The notes beneath the pieces were generated by a model that saw only the letters and a program-made list of their open reading frames with translations, was not told the DNA's origin and searched no databases. Below, one piece after another: positions 1 through 12,163 of a stretch of DNA of 64,000 nucleotides (the first letter of the stretch is position 1; each line of letters opens with the position of its first letter). Source of the DNA: Ceratopteris richardii (taxonomy: Eukaryota > Streptophyta > Polypodiopsida > Polypodiales > Pteridaceae); contig CM035438.1 of NCBI GenBank assembly GCA_020310875.1, positions 98,310,150-98,374,149 on the forward strand, in the 5' to 3' direction. The position numbers and the translations under genes were made by a program.

Positions 1-595
1 CAGATCCTAATTCTGATAAGGCTTAGAGAAACTTAAGTAGGAATATTTACCTGTGTAAATGTGAAGAAGAGAAGACTATAGTAGGTGCAAATTTGATGAT
101 AATGTTTTGGTTAGTTCTCCTTCTACAATGTAAAGTTTTGAGCAAGTAAGCACTCATTCTTTAAGTTGGAAGGTAAGCTACCTATGGCTAAAAAGCCTTT
201 GAATAAAAGGGCTCTAACTTGAGAGATCTATGCATTAGAAGTCGAAGGTGTCAAAGTCGATTGTACAGAAGTACAATTTTAGACATAGTGACTTTTTTGG
301 AGTAAATCTCACGAGTTACTAAACTTTTTGAAAACGTTTACCTTGCAAAAGGTGCACAAAGACTAGCCAAGACCTCGTACAAAGTCTCATTCTAAACCTT
401 ACAGATTTGATCACTCTATGAGTGGATTAAGTGAAGCAAACTTTCTGTATGTTGAGTTTGTTCATAGTTAGTTCAAAATTTTGGTAATCTGGTATTGGTC
501 TTCCAAAATTGGTTGCGATTATGAGTTGTTCTTGATATAGAGATGCTCTAACATTAAGAATAACTTAGTCGTTTGGAGATTAACACTCTCCATCA
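1..595 (+). repeat. Copia-1 5' LTR (right-hand part)
   Basis: The end is set by the terminal CA at 594-595 followed after one base by a tRNA-Met primer-binding site. It aligns with the last part of the 1024-bp Copia-6 LTR (for example the TAAGTTGGAAGGTAAGC and GGAGATTAA blocks). The left part lies outside the window. Confidence 0.85.
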
Positions 596-596
596 G

Positions 597-608
597 TGGT
601 ATCAGAGC
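597..608 (+). other. Copia-1 primer-binding site (initiator tRNA-Met)
   Basis: TGGTATCAGAGC is complementary to the 3' end of plant initiator tRNA-Met, the standard minus-strand primer of Ty1/copia elements. It sits one base after the LTR end. Confidence 0.93.
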
Positions 609-817
609 CCGAATCATCAAAATTGAAGAAAGGAGGACCCCAACTATTGCAGCTATATAGAAATCAACCTTTGAATATTCAAAAGGTGAAAGTTTCAAGT
701 GAAAGCTAGAGAAGGAGGCCTGAAGATATCAAGAAGATCAAAAGGAACTACATTCTTAGTAAGGGTACATTTATTATTCACAAAGCTTGAAGAATTCAAT
801 ACACAGGTAAAAAAAGA

Positions 818-1833
818 ATGGGAGATTCTCTTGAGATAGAGAAATTGAATAGAGAAAACTATCCTGCTTGGTCAACCAGGATGGAAGGAGATCTTTTGAG
901 CAATGACTTGATAGGATACATTACAGGTGAAGAAGAAAAACCAGAATTCAAAGATCTTAGTGTCGCAACTAGCGATGAACTCCCAAATTTGAAGACAGGG
1001 ATGAAGTAGGATGCTCAAGCTAGGAGTATTATATACATGGGAGTCAATGATTACTTGCTACCTCACATTAGAGGACTTGAAAGTGCAAGTGACATATGGA
1101 AGGCCTTGGAGGAGCATTTCCAAAACAGTGTGAAGGAAGGCATTTTTATGGGCAAAGCTTAGAACATTCAATAAGAACACTTTTCAATCCATTTCTAATT
1201 ATGTAGCAAAGATGAAGGACATTGCACATGCATTAGGAGCAGTTGATGAAGATATTAAAGAGGATAAATTGGTACGAAAAATTCTCACAGGTTTGAGAGG
1301 AGATGAGAAGTGAAAGCCTTTTATTCTATCTACTGAATTGTCACTAAATCATTTCACTCCTGATTTGAATCAATTCCTAAGACATATGCTAACCTTTGAG
1401 CAGGATGTCAAAGGTGATGTTTATAAAAGTAGATGTCAAGAAATGTATTCAAAGGACATGAAGAATATTAACAAAGGCAAGCAACAATTGAATGAAGATG
1501 AAGGTACAACTAGCCAAGCTAACTTCCTAAGAGGAAGAGGTGGTGGAAAACGAAGAGGAAGAGGCAAAATCAATAAAGATGGGTCAAAGCTTGTTGGATT
1601 TGTGGTAAGACTAATCATTTAACTCATGAATGTTGGCAGAATAATCAGAATGGAGGAGGATATAATCAGAACCTTAACTCAAGAGGAAGAGGTAATAGAA
1701 ATCAGAGAGGTACTTTTAGAGGTAGAGGTAGTAGAGGTTACTTTGGAAGAAATGTAGGTAGAGGCTTTCAAAGTCAATCCTACAATAATACCTACTACAA
1801 ATATGCTTCAAATCAGAAGGAGGATTCAGCCTA
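818..1833 (+). pseudogene. Copia-1 gag, broken
   Basis: The start is an ATG giving MGDSLEIEKLNRENYPAW, matching the Copia-6 Gag start (MGESLQIDKLDRENYPAW). Gag would form the virus-like particle in the cytoplasm. A TAG stops the frame at 1007-1009, further stops and a frameshift follow near 1130-1300, and the frame is picked up again at 1338. A CCHC zinc knuckle (C-WI-C-GKTN-H-LTHE-C) survives at 1592-1633, preceded and followed by Arg/Gly-rich stretches. Compared with Copia-6 the gene is full length but has several disabling changes. Confidence 0.88.
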
Positions 1834-1869
1834 AATTATGAATGCAACTTGTAAAAGATAAAGTTAGGA

Positions 1870-4800
1870 TCAAAGAGTCTTCTACATTGACTCAAGATGT
1901 AGTGATCATCTGAGTGGCAGCATTGCTTTGATGACTGATTTGGAATATAAAGTAAGTAATCATGTGGTTCAAACACGATATAATACAAAGCATAATGTGA
2001 ATTCCATTGGATCAGTAAAGGCCAAGGATGGAAGCACTCTTCTGAGTAAGGTTTTGTATTTTCCTACAATCCCAGAGAATGTGATAAGTGTAGGGCAAAT
2101 TGTAGAGAAAGGTTATGAAGTAACGTTCACTAATGATGGAGTTTTTGTGGAAGACCCTTGCAATGGGTATAAACAAATTGTTTTAGGAAATAAAGAAGAA
2201 AGGCTACTCACATTGAAGATTCAAGGCAATGTTGGTCATGCCTTGTTCACTTATGGAGGACATAAGATCTTTGAGTTAGAACTTTGGCATAAAAGGCTTG
2301 GACATTTCAATGAAAGAGGTATTAAGGATATGATTAACAATGGTTCAGTGCTTGGATTACCTAATGTTGTAGGTCAACACATGACATACAACTCTGAGTC
2401 ATGTCAATTAGGAAAGGCTCATAAGGAATCATACAATAAGCATGATTTCATGTATCTAGAGAACCTTGAATTGGTACATACAGATGTGTGGGGGCCATCA
2501 AAGGACTTTAGTATTAATGGTTCAAGATATTATGTGATTTATGTTGATGATGCTACCAAGTGGATCACTATATATGTTATCAAAGATAAATCAGAGGTGT
2601 TCAATACATTGAAACATTATCATGTGTATGTAGAGAGAATCACAGGTCAAAATTTGAAGAGATTAAGGTCAGATGGAGGGGGAGAGTATTTCTCTAATGA
2701 GTTCACTGAATACTTGCGGAATGTAGGTATAAAAAGGGAAGTTACTTACAGGTACTCTCATCAACAAAATGGTGTATTAGAAAGGAGAAATAGAACACTT
2801 GTTGAGTTTGCAAGGTCAATGATGAAGGAGAAAAACTGTCCCAATTATTCGTGGGCTAAGGCTATAAATACAGCCACATACTTGGTTAATAGGTTACCAT
2901 GTAAAGCTTTGCACGGTATGATTCCATATGCAGCTTGGTGGGATAAGAGATCTACCGTAGATCATTGCAAAGTATTTGGATGTTTGGCTTATCCATATGT
3001 GCCATCTCAGTTGAGGCATAAATTGGAACCTAAAGCTGAAAAGTATGTGTTCATTGGCTATGATGATAAGCAAATGGGTTATAGGTTGTGGACTACATCC
3101 AGAAATCAATTCCTTGTGTCAAAAGATGTTACATTCGATGAGCAAGGTACATGGTATGCAGGTACAACTAATATCCATGCAAGTGATATAGAAACTTTGA
3201 ATCAGAAGAAAAACAAATCAAGGGTTCAAACTTTTAATGAAGAAAAGAACAATGAAGCATAAGTTGAAGTTGAATAAATGCCAAGGTTTGATCTAGAATG
3301 TGATGAACCAGAAACTTCAAGAAGTGGAGAACTCAGAAGGTCATCAAGGCATAAATGGAAACCTACAAGGTATAGCTATGATACTTGTTGTTTGACTACT
3401 AAAGATTATGCCTACATGGTGAACATAGAGGAAGACCCTTCTACACATGAAGGGGCAAAAGGTAAGGAAAATTGGGAGAAAGCTATGCAGCAAGAGTATG
3501 ATGCATTAATGGAGAATGAAACATGGGATTTGGTTCCCAAACCAAATAGTCAGAAGATCATTGGATGCAAATGGGTCTACAAGAGAAAGAGGTATACTGA
3601 TGGAAGTGTGTCTAGATATAAAGATAGACTTGTTGTGAAAGGGTATGCTTAGACATATGCTATAGATTACGATGAGACTTATAGTCCTGTGGCAAATATG
3701 AGAACTATAAGCACTCTTATAGCTATTTCTACATGTAAAGGTTGGACGCTATGTCAATTAGATGTGAAGAATGCTTTTCTAAATGGTTACATTTGAGATC
3801 ATGTTTTCATGGAGCAACCAGAAGGCTTCAAGGATAAAAGGTATCCAGAGTATGTATGTAAGCTCAAGAGAGCTTTGTATGGTTTGAAGTAGGCACCAAG
3901 GGCATGGAGTTATAGATTTGTTAAGTTCTTGAAGGATCTTGGTTTCCAAGTGTCGAAGGCAGATACTAGCTTGCTTGTTAAAGCAAGTGATGATGGGTTC
4001 ATTTACATGTGCATATATGTTGATGATATAATTCTTACAAGTAAAGATGAGAAGGGAATACAATGTCTTAAGAAGCAAATGGACAAAGAGTTCAAGACCA
4101 GTGACTTGGGAGATTTGTCATATTATTTGGGCACGGAGATTTCATATACTCCACATGAAGTATATGTAACTCAATAAAGGTATTTGAAGAACTTTCTAAT
4201 CAAGTATAAAATGGAAGATTGTAGGGTGGCACTAACTCCAATGGAGGTGAATCACAAATTCAGCAGATATGGAGGAGAAGAATTCAAGGACATGAAGCTA
4301 TATCAAAGCCTGGTTCGTAGTCCAATCCATGCTACATTAATTAGGCTTGATTTGTAATATGCAATTGGTGTGTTGTCTCAGTTCATGCATTGTCCTATGA
4401 AAGAACATTGGGTTGTAGGACAAAGCCTGCTAAGATACATTAAGGGTACACTCAAGGAAGCTTTGTATTAAGGCTTCACATGAGATAAAAACATCAAGAT
4501 CTATAGTGATATAAATTGGGTAGGTAATCGTGATCATAGAAGATCAACCTAAGGTTACTTATGTGGGAGATAAATTAATCTCTTGGTGTTCCAAGAAGAA
4601 ACATACAGTTGCTTTGTCATCCATAGAAGCAGAGTATAAAAGTATGGTTGAAGATGCAAAGGAGGTCATATGGTTGAAAACTCTCATGAGTTTTGATATC
4701 ATTTAGAGTACACCCACTATTCATGGAGATAATATGAGTTCATTGTATTTAGTTGCTAACCCTGTATTTCATGCCAGGACTGAACATATTGGGACTCAAT

Positions 4801-4964
4801 ATCACTTTCTGAGAGAGAAGGTGATTGATAAAGAGATTGAAGTCATAGATACTTCAACAAAAGATCAAATTGTAGAAATGCTAACCAAAAGCTTGGATGG
4901 ACCAAAGCTATAGAGATTCAAAGACATGGCAGGTATAAAGAAGATGGAGAAAAATCACAATTGA
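1870..4964 (+). pseudogene. Copia-1 pol (protease-integrase-RT-RNase H), broken
   Basis: The protease site near 1889 reads DSR where Copia-6 has DSG. An open stretch at 1928-3262 carries the rest of protease, the GAG-pre-integrase region and an integrase core whose acidic triad is still present (HTDVWG, RSDGGGEY, NGVLERRN). After a stop at 3260-3262, RT resumes at 3278. Its YVDD box is intact at about 4015-4026, but stops at 3650, 3794, 3890, 4175 and later break RT and RNase H. At 3650 a TAG replaces the CAA (Gln) codon of Copia-6, consistent with C-to-T decay. The final stop is at 4962-4964, just before the polypurine tract. Confidence 0.9.
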
Positions 4965-4982
4965 TGATTGAGGCGGAGCTAT
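4965..4982 (+). other. Copia-1 polypurine tract region
   Basis: The purine-rich GATTGAGGCGGAG lies between the pol stop and the LTR start; this is where plus-strand synthesis would begin. Confidence 0.65.
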
Positions 4983-5238
4983 TGCTGCAGTACAATCAAC
5001 AATTGGTGATTAGGACAAAGGTTTGAAATCAAAGAATGAAGCAAAGATCAAATTCAGAAGCATGAAGACTAGTGAATGAAGACTTGTATATATATGTACA
5101 CTAAACTTGTAATTAGCTCACTTATACCTTTGTTATGGTTACGAGTTTGTACATATATGCCTATATATACAAGTATAAAGTCGGGGCATAGATGAGACAT
5201 TATGAATGACAAGTTCTAAAAGTCATTAGAGATTTTCG
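4983..5238 (+). repeat. Copia-1 3' LTR (left part only)
   Basis: It begins TGCTGCAGTACAATCAACAA and shares AATTGGTGATTA and later blocks with the start of the Copia-6 LTR. It contains TATA-like CTATATATACAAG near 5161-5173. It stops at about 5238, where minus-strand Copia-2 gag begins, so roughly three quarters of the LTR is missing. Confidence 0.75.
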
Positions 5239-5549
5239 AATAATGGCATGTTTCAATGCATCTACCTGAGAATCTTTGCAATCCCAACAAATTTTCTCTG
5301 CATTATGTGTAGGAGGAACTGCAACACAAACACAAACATGAAGAATATCACCATCTTCAATTCCATCTACATCATCTTTAGCAACTATGTTTGCAGGTGT
5401 AATAGGATTTTTTTCAACAACCTACATGACATTCCATAGTCTTCTACAATGAATACATGACCCATCATATACGCCCATAGTGGGTAATTGGTAATGTCCA
5501 ACTTATGCTCGACAACCAACATACAAAATAGATCATTGCTTTCACCCAT
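5239..5549 (-). pseudogene. Copia-2 gag, N-terminal fragment
   Basis: On the minus strand an ATG at 5549 opens MGESNDLFCMLVVEHKLD, then a NYPLWAYMM motif, closely matching the Gag N-terminus of Copia-4 and Copia-3. Only about 100 codons remain before the junction with the Copia-1 LTR, and the frame carries an internal stop. No function is expected. Confidence 0.8.
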
Positions 5550-5903
5550 CGCCATTGATTAAAATGCCTTGATATAGAAAAATAATTATATCTCAAAAGT
5601 TTGAGCAAAGCTACCCTATCAAGTTCCGCTAAACCTGTAGCAGACTTCAAGACACTTATAAGGGTGAACCAAAACCTATATATATCTTTGGCACAAAAAG
5701 ATGAACTTGCATACACATGCACTAGGATAGTGCATTCAGAGGCTCAAATGAGCTAAGATCATGATTTGGACACCACGGATTGAAAAAGTTTTGACCTCCT
5801 AATCACCTTGAGTATGCTCACCAATTTTAATACGATTTGAGACTATGACTGGAGGGGTGTCCACGATGCCATAGATAAAGGAGTGACTCGCTCTGATAAC
5901 AAT

Positions 5904-6133
5904 TTTTGGAGTCTGAGATTTGTAGAAGCACCGAAAGATCATAAGGAAGAAGAAGTGCCTTGGAGGTCTACAAACAATACTGAATGTATTACCAAGAGAA
6001 TGTACAAAGATAAGTGACTCGTTAGGGTTATATGCATATATACAAGTCGGGCAAAGAAACCTATTAAAGAGGGAGAAAAGTACCCTGATGGTCCTAGTGT
6101 GTTCACACACATCACTACTTCAATATATCAAGA
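5904..6133 (-). repeat. Copia-2 5' LTR
   Basis: It aligns along its whole length (about 230 bp) with the 232-bp Copia-4 LTR at 26231-26462, including the block CCTAGTGTGTTCACACACAT near the outer end. A degenerate primer-binding site (CTCTGATAAC in plus orientation) sits at 5891-5900. The TG/CA ends are mutated. Confidence 0.8.
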
Positions 6134-6525
6134 CCCAAAGGCACTAAGCCCCTTCACTGTATATTCATTCTTTTATTAATTCAAGCCCTGGATAAATGGC
6201 ACCTAGGAAACTTCTTGTTCAAAAGAAAAGTTTGTTACACTTATGTGTTCCTCGAGTAGCTTTGATGTGAACATTTTCCCTATACATGGGAACTTTTTTA
6301 CTCTAGTGCTGGGTAGAGGATTTTTCCCCATGTTACCACATACTTGATACTCTCATATGTGGTGGTACTTTGTACTTAGGGATATTATTCAGCTCTTACT
6401 TCAGTTGAGTTCATCATCAATAGAGAGAGTTATTCTAGACATCGTCTTCTCTGTTTGTCATACTGCATTTGTGCTCCTTGTGTGTGCTTCTTGTGTAACT
6501 CTCGCACTTCTACACACACCCAACA
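6134..6525 (+). repeat. Copia-3 5' LTR (left edge uncertain)
   Basis: The right end is set by CCCAACA at 6519-6525 directly before a primer-binding site. The U5 end resembles that of the Copia-4 LTR (GTGCTTCT followed by CCAACA). I could not place the left terminus; the stretch is bounded by the end of the Copia-2 LTR. Confidence 0.55.
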
Positions 6526-6526
6526 A

Positions 6527-6538
6527 TGGTATTAGAGC
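6527..6538 (+). other. Copia-3 primer-binding site (initiator tRNA-Met)
   Basis: TGGTATTAGAGC, one mismatch from the canonical TGGTATCAGAGC. Confidence 0.85.
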
Positions 6539-6801
6539 AGGTTCAGGTCCTTCTCAAGTTTCGGTTTTTCGTGTTGCGGCGTGCGCGCACTTTAACAATG
6601 CAAATCGGCTTCGGAGCATAGACTGTGAATTTAGCAGCCAAGAAACATTTCCACCAGGTGCGTTGGGGTTTTACCCCCATTTCAAAGCCATTCATGTAGT
6701 CAGAATTGCCATCAGAGTGATGGTTTGTGAGCTGAAATTTCAGCATTCATTTTAGCTTTCGTTGAAGTGAAGATTTTGTCACATTCTTGTTCTTTAGTGA
6801 A

Positions 6802-7735
6802 ATGGCGGGCAACAATGACTTGTTTGGCATGCTTCAAGCTGAAGATAAGCTTGATGGGACCAACTATCCGATGTGGTCTTACATGATGAAGCATGTTCTT
6901 GTTGCTAAAGAACTTTGGAACATAGTGGCAGATGTAGATCAAAGACCTGCAAGTTCTTCTACTTCACAGTCTACTATCACAGATGGAGCTTCTTCTTCGA
7001 GTACAGTGGTTTCTCCTTCTCGAGCTATAGAGGAGGAGCTTAGATGGGATGGAAAAGATGATCAAGCTCATGCTTTGATTGCACTTTCTGTGAAGCATCA
7101 TATAGTTCCACACATTCACTCATGTTCTACATCAGGATAGGCATGGGACACTCTTGCTTCTTTGTATGCCGTGCATAATGAAGCACGTGTTGCATACTTG
7201 AGGAAGCAACTTGAGGATGTATGTATGGCTGAAAATGAGTCGGTGGATGTGTATGTGACACACATCAAGGACTTGAAAGAGCAATTGGCAAACATAGATG
7301 AGATCATTCCGGATGCATCACTCCTTTCTACATTGTTGAAAAGATTACCAGAATCTTTTGAAAGCTTTCCTACTAAAATCCGTTTGGTTGCAAAAGGAAA
7401 TCCTAATATGTATGCATTTGATGAGGTTGTGTTTCTTCCTCTACGGGAACACAAGCACTTGCTATCTCACAAAAGGGGAAAGGCAAGTATGGTTCAGCTT
7501 TGGGTTCATCAAAACCAAAGCCTGACGCTTCCTCTTCCACTCATTCCTCTAATGATGTTGATTTGCAAAGGAAGAAGAGATGCAAATATTGCCCGAAGGC
7601 TGGTCATACTATTGATGAGTGTAGAAAGCTTGCTAAACGCAATGAAAAGAAGAAGGAATCCTGCATGTCTATTGCTGAAAATTCAGCAAATGTAAAGAAT
7701 GATGAAGCTGACATGGCTCAAGATTTTTGGGCATG
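6802..7735 (+). pseudogene. Copia-3 gag, broken
   Basis: The ATG at 6802 (MAGNNDLFGMLQAEDKLDG) is chosen because it matches the Gag starts of Copia-2 and Copia-4. A TAG at 7138-7140 interrupts the frame; the homologous reading continues in the same frame past 7162 and shifts near 7500. The zinc knuckle C-KY-C-PKAG-H-TIDE-C lies at about 7585-7630. The Gag would have been about 300 residues. Confidence 0.87.
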
Positions 7736-7769
7736 TGTTGTTACATGTCATTATGATGCTTCTTTGCAT

Positions 7770-8905
7770 TCTAAATGTATGGTTGTGGTGAGGTTGATTC
7801 GGATTGGTTCTTTGATAGCGGTGCTTCAAAGCACATAACATCATGCAAAAGATTTTTTGTCTTTTTGAAAGATGCACCCAAAGGAGGACATGTGATGTGT
7901 GCAAACAATGCCTCTTATCCTATCATCGGAGTAGGAGAAATTGAGCTTACAGCTGCAAATGGAGATGTGACTCTCTTGAAACATGCATTGTATGTGCCCG
8001 ATATCAAGAAGAACTTAATCTCAGTTCCGTTGATTGCCAAAGCTGGACGTCATGTACAGTTTGTTGATGATAAGTGTATGGTTCATGATTTCAACAATGG
8101 CAATGTTATCGTGATGTCCGGTACATTATGTAGTGGTTTGTGTCGCATGGATACATACAAGAGGGCTGCCTCGAATGCCTTGGTTGCTCATACTTCTTCC
8201 ATGGCTGAAATGGAACTTTCGCATGCTCATTTTGGTCACTTGACTTTCAATAGTTTACTCTACTTGCAAAAGAAGGACATGGTTATTGGTTTGCCTACAC
8301 TTGAGTCCATTGAAAAGCATGCATGTGAAGGTTGCATTCTTGGAAAAATGCATCATGCTTCTGTTCCAAAAGATAGTCATACACACACTACAAGCAAATT
8401 GCCGCTTGTTCATAGTGATGTATGTGGTCCCGTCAAGACTCCATCTTTTGGGAAGCATGTATATTTTGTTACCTTCATTGATGATGCTACTCGCCATACA
8501 TGAGTGTATCCTATGAAAGCAAAGAATGAGGTGTTTTCTTGCTTCAAAGAATTTTTAGCAAAAGTTTTCTTCACAAAAGCTTTTGACTCTACGCACGGAT
8601 CGTGGTGGTGAATACATGTCACACGAGTTTAATGTTTTTCTTCGTGAAAAGAGGTATTTCACACCAATGTATGGTGCCATATACACCTCAACAAAATGGT
8701 GTTGCCGAGCCTAAAAATAGAGCTCTACTTGAAATGGCACGATGTATGGTTAAAGGAAAGCATCTTTTAGATAAGTTTTGGATGGAAGCAGTCATGTGTG
8801 CAAATTATGTGTTGAATGGCTACCCTACAAAAGCATTGAGAGTCATCACTCCTTATGAGGCTTGGAATGGTCATAAGCCTATGTTTAGTCAAATGCATTG
8901 TCGGA
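7770..8905 (+). pseudogene. Copia-3 protease-integrase fragment
   Basis: The open stretch 7775-8503 has the protease site FDSGASKHIT, a GAG-pre-integrase zinc-binding segment (LSHAHFGH ... CEGCILGKMH) and the first integrase aspartate in HSDVCGP. A TGA after DDATRHT ends it. The second catalytic region (LRTDRGGEY) is near 8585-8610 in another frame, and a further shift precedes 8690. The glutamate box reads GVAEPKNR. The gene ends after about 8900 in the ITPYEAW region. Confidence 0.87.
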
Positions 8906-10010
<1,105 letters not shown>

Positions 10011-10030
10011 ATTCCTAATGTCTCCTGTAG
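10011..10030 (+). repeat. 20-bp direct repeat, left copy
   Basis: ATTCCTAATGTCTCCTGTAG; 19 of 20 bases match 11949-11968. The two copies bracket the AG and TGCATG tracts. Confidence 0.85.
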
Positions 10031-10047
10031 GTGCGTACACGAACTAA

Positions 10048-10060
10048 GTGTGTGTGTGTA

Positions 10061-10092
<32 letters not shown>

Positions 10093-10159
10093 AGACTCCT
10101 TGCTCTTCCCCCCCTCCTCCAGCAACAGCAGCGCACAAGGCCGCTAGAGCCGGAGGAGA

Positions 10160-10221
<62 letters not shown>

Positions 10222-10302
10222 ACGAGAGAGAGAGAGAGAGAGAGAAAGACTTTTCCCTCCCCCCTCTTCTAGCGACCTGCAAACACACATCAGTCGGCCA
10301 GG

Positions 10303-10333
<31 letters not shown>

Positions 10334-10390
10334 GAGAGAGAGAGAGATAGAGAGAAAGAGAGTAAGAGAGAGAGGAAGAGAGAGAGGGTA
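10048..10390 (+). repeat. TG/AG microsatellites with a duplicated GC-rich spacer
   Basis: A short TG run leads into AG tracts at about 10071-10090, 10159-10250 and 10299-10390. Between them are two related C-rich spacers starting AAAGACT at 10091 and 10245, offset by 154 bp, so the unit (AG)n plus C-rich spacer appears duplicated. Confidence 0.85.
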
Positions 10391-11900
10391 TGCATGTGTG
10401 TTTTTGCATATGCATATGAGTGTGCATGTAGGCATAAGTGAATGTGTAAGCATGTGCATGATATTAAGATAGGTAAGCTTGTGTGTCTATGCATGTCCAT
10501 GAGTGATGAATGTGCATGTATGCATAAGTGAATGTGTATGCATGTGCATGTTAAGATAGAGTGAGCATGTGTGCATGTGCATGTAGGATAGAGTGCATGT
10601 GTATGCATGTGCATGTTTAGATAGGTAAGCATGTGTGTTTATGCATGTCCATGAGTGATGAATGTGCATGTATGCATAAGTGAATGTGTATGTGTGCATG
10701 TGCATGTATGATAGTGTGCATGTGTATGTTAAGATAGGTAAGCATGTGTGTTTATGCATGTCCATGAGTGATGAATGTGCATGTATGCATAGGAAGTAAG
10801 ACGCATGTGTATGCGTGTCTATTTGTATAAGATGCATGTGTATGTATGCATGTAAGAGTGCATGTATATATTAAAGATAGTACATGTGCATACGATAACT
10901 GAATGCATGACTATGTGAAGTAAAATTGCATGTATGCGTGTATTTGTAAGTGCATGTGTGCATATAAGTGAGCATTTGTATGCTTGTGAGCATGAGAGAG
11001 CTGTGCATGTGTATGCATGTGAGCATGAGTGCATGTATATGTATGAGCATGCATATGTGCATATGAAAGAATGTATGTATGCATGAGCATATGCATGTTA
11101 GTATAAGTTTATGTAGGATGAATGTATACATGTGTATTTATGCATGTGCATGAGTGTGAGAATATATGCATATGTATTTATGCATGTATGCATGTGCATA
11201 TGATAGATGTATATATGCATGTGAGGTGTGGTTGCACGTATGCATGTATGCATGTGTGTTAGAGATATATGCATGCATGGTTAAATTATGCATGTAAGCA
11301 TGTGTATTAGAGATATATGCATGCATGGTTAAATTATGCATGTAAGCATGTGTGTTTTTAGATGAGCATATGAGTATTCATGTATGCATGTGCATATGAT
11401 AGATGCATGTGAATGCACGTGAGCATGAAAGGGTTGTGTTGTATGCATGTGTAGAATGCATGTGTATGCATGAATTTATGCATGTGAAGTATGTATGCAT
11501 ATAGTATGAGTGTATGTATGCATGTCAAGTGCATGTATGCGTGAGTGATTATGTATAATTGTATGCATGTTAGTATGAATGATGTATGTATGCATGTGAT
11601 ATGATGCATGTATGTATGTGTGCATATGAAGAATGATGTGCATGTATATAAACATATGTGAGTAGTATGTTAATATTCATCTATGCATGTATGTTAGTAT
11701 ATGTGATGCATGAATGCATGAATGAAGTTTGCATGTATGCATAAATAAATGTGTGCATGAGCATGTATGATAGAACTAGCATGTGTCTATGTATGTGAGT
11801 GCATGTGCATATTAAAATTAATGCATATGCATATGAATGTAAGTAGAAGTATATGTGTGCATGAGTTAAATAGACGTGTTTATTTGTGCATGAAAACATA
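10391..11900. repeat. TGCATG-rich alternating purine/pyrimidine tract
   Basis: About 1.5 kb are dominated by overlapping TGCATG, GTATGCATG and GTGTG words, with many tens of ATGCAT/TGCATG hexamers. A longer unit beginning AGATAGGTAAGC and running into TGCATGTCCATGAGTGATGA recurs at 10467, 10619 and 10732. A 48-bp unit (AGAGATATATGCATGC...) is tandemly duplicated at 11261 and 11309. Long open frames here are artefacts of the repeat. Confidence 0.92.
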
Positions 11901-11948
11901 TTTATTTTGATAAATGAGTATTTTATGTTAATTAAAAGCATACTTCTA

Positions 11949-11968
11949 ATTCCTAATGTCTCCTGCAG
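11949..11968 (+). repeat. 20-bp direct repeat, right copy
   Basis: ATTCCTAATGTCTCCTGCAG, differing at one base from 10011-10030. Confidence 0.85.
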
Positions 11969-12163
11969 ATCCTTGCAAAGGAGATTACGAGATTACGGTA
12001 TTGAAGCAGCATATGATATTTAGAAATATAAATTTGTATAGGAATATTCTGTGGGAATTGTATTAGAGCTTATTATAAGAATTTATATATACTTAGAATT
12101 GATCCTAGAGATTTCATACTTTCACTTTACAATTTAATTAAGTTCTTTATATTCCATTTTCAT

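Larger units (their letters stand above)
1..5238 (+). mobile_element. Copia-1, decayed Ty1/copia retrotransposon
   Basis: Order is LTR, primer-binding site, gag, protease, integrase, RT, RNase H, polypurine tract, partial LTR; integrase before RT defines Ty1/copia. It is the same family as Copia-6 at the right end of the window, which serves as an intact reference. The left LTR is cut by the window edge, and the right LTR is cut at about 5238, where a minus-strand copia fragment begins. The reading frame is broken many times. Confidence 0.93.
5239..6133 (-). mobile_element. Copia-2, 5' fragment of a copia element
   Basis: Read on the minus strand it is LTR, primer-binding site, leader and the first third of gag, then it ends at the junction with Copia-1. 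It is colinear with the 5' end of Copia-4 (25543-26462) and belongs to the same family. Confidence 0.83.
6134..8905 (+). mobile_element. Copia-3, 5'-half copia element truncated in integrase
   Basis: LTR end, primer-binding site, gag, protease and half of integrase lie in the + orientation, head to head with Copia-2. Gag and protease resemble the Copia-2/4 family. Homology stops abruptly in integrase near 8905 and AT-rich non-coding DNA follows. RT, RNase H and the 3' LTR are missing. Confidence 0.85.

Noticed and set aside
5799..6110. 103-codon minus-strand open frame
   Set aside because: It covers the Copia-2 leader and LTR and is not conserved as protein in Copia-4.
6357..6755. 132-codon plus-strand open frame
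   Set aside because: It spans the Copia-3 LTR end, primer-binding site and leader, upstream of the real Gag start.
10487..11941. His/Met/Thr/Cys-rich minus-strand open frames
   Set aside because: Artefacts of the TGCATG-rich repeat; they have no independent protein similarity.
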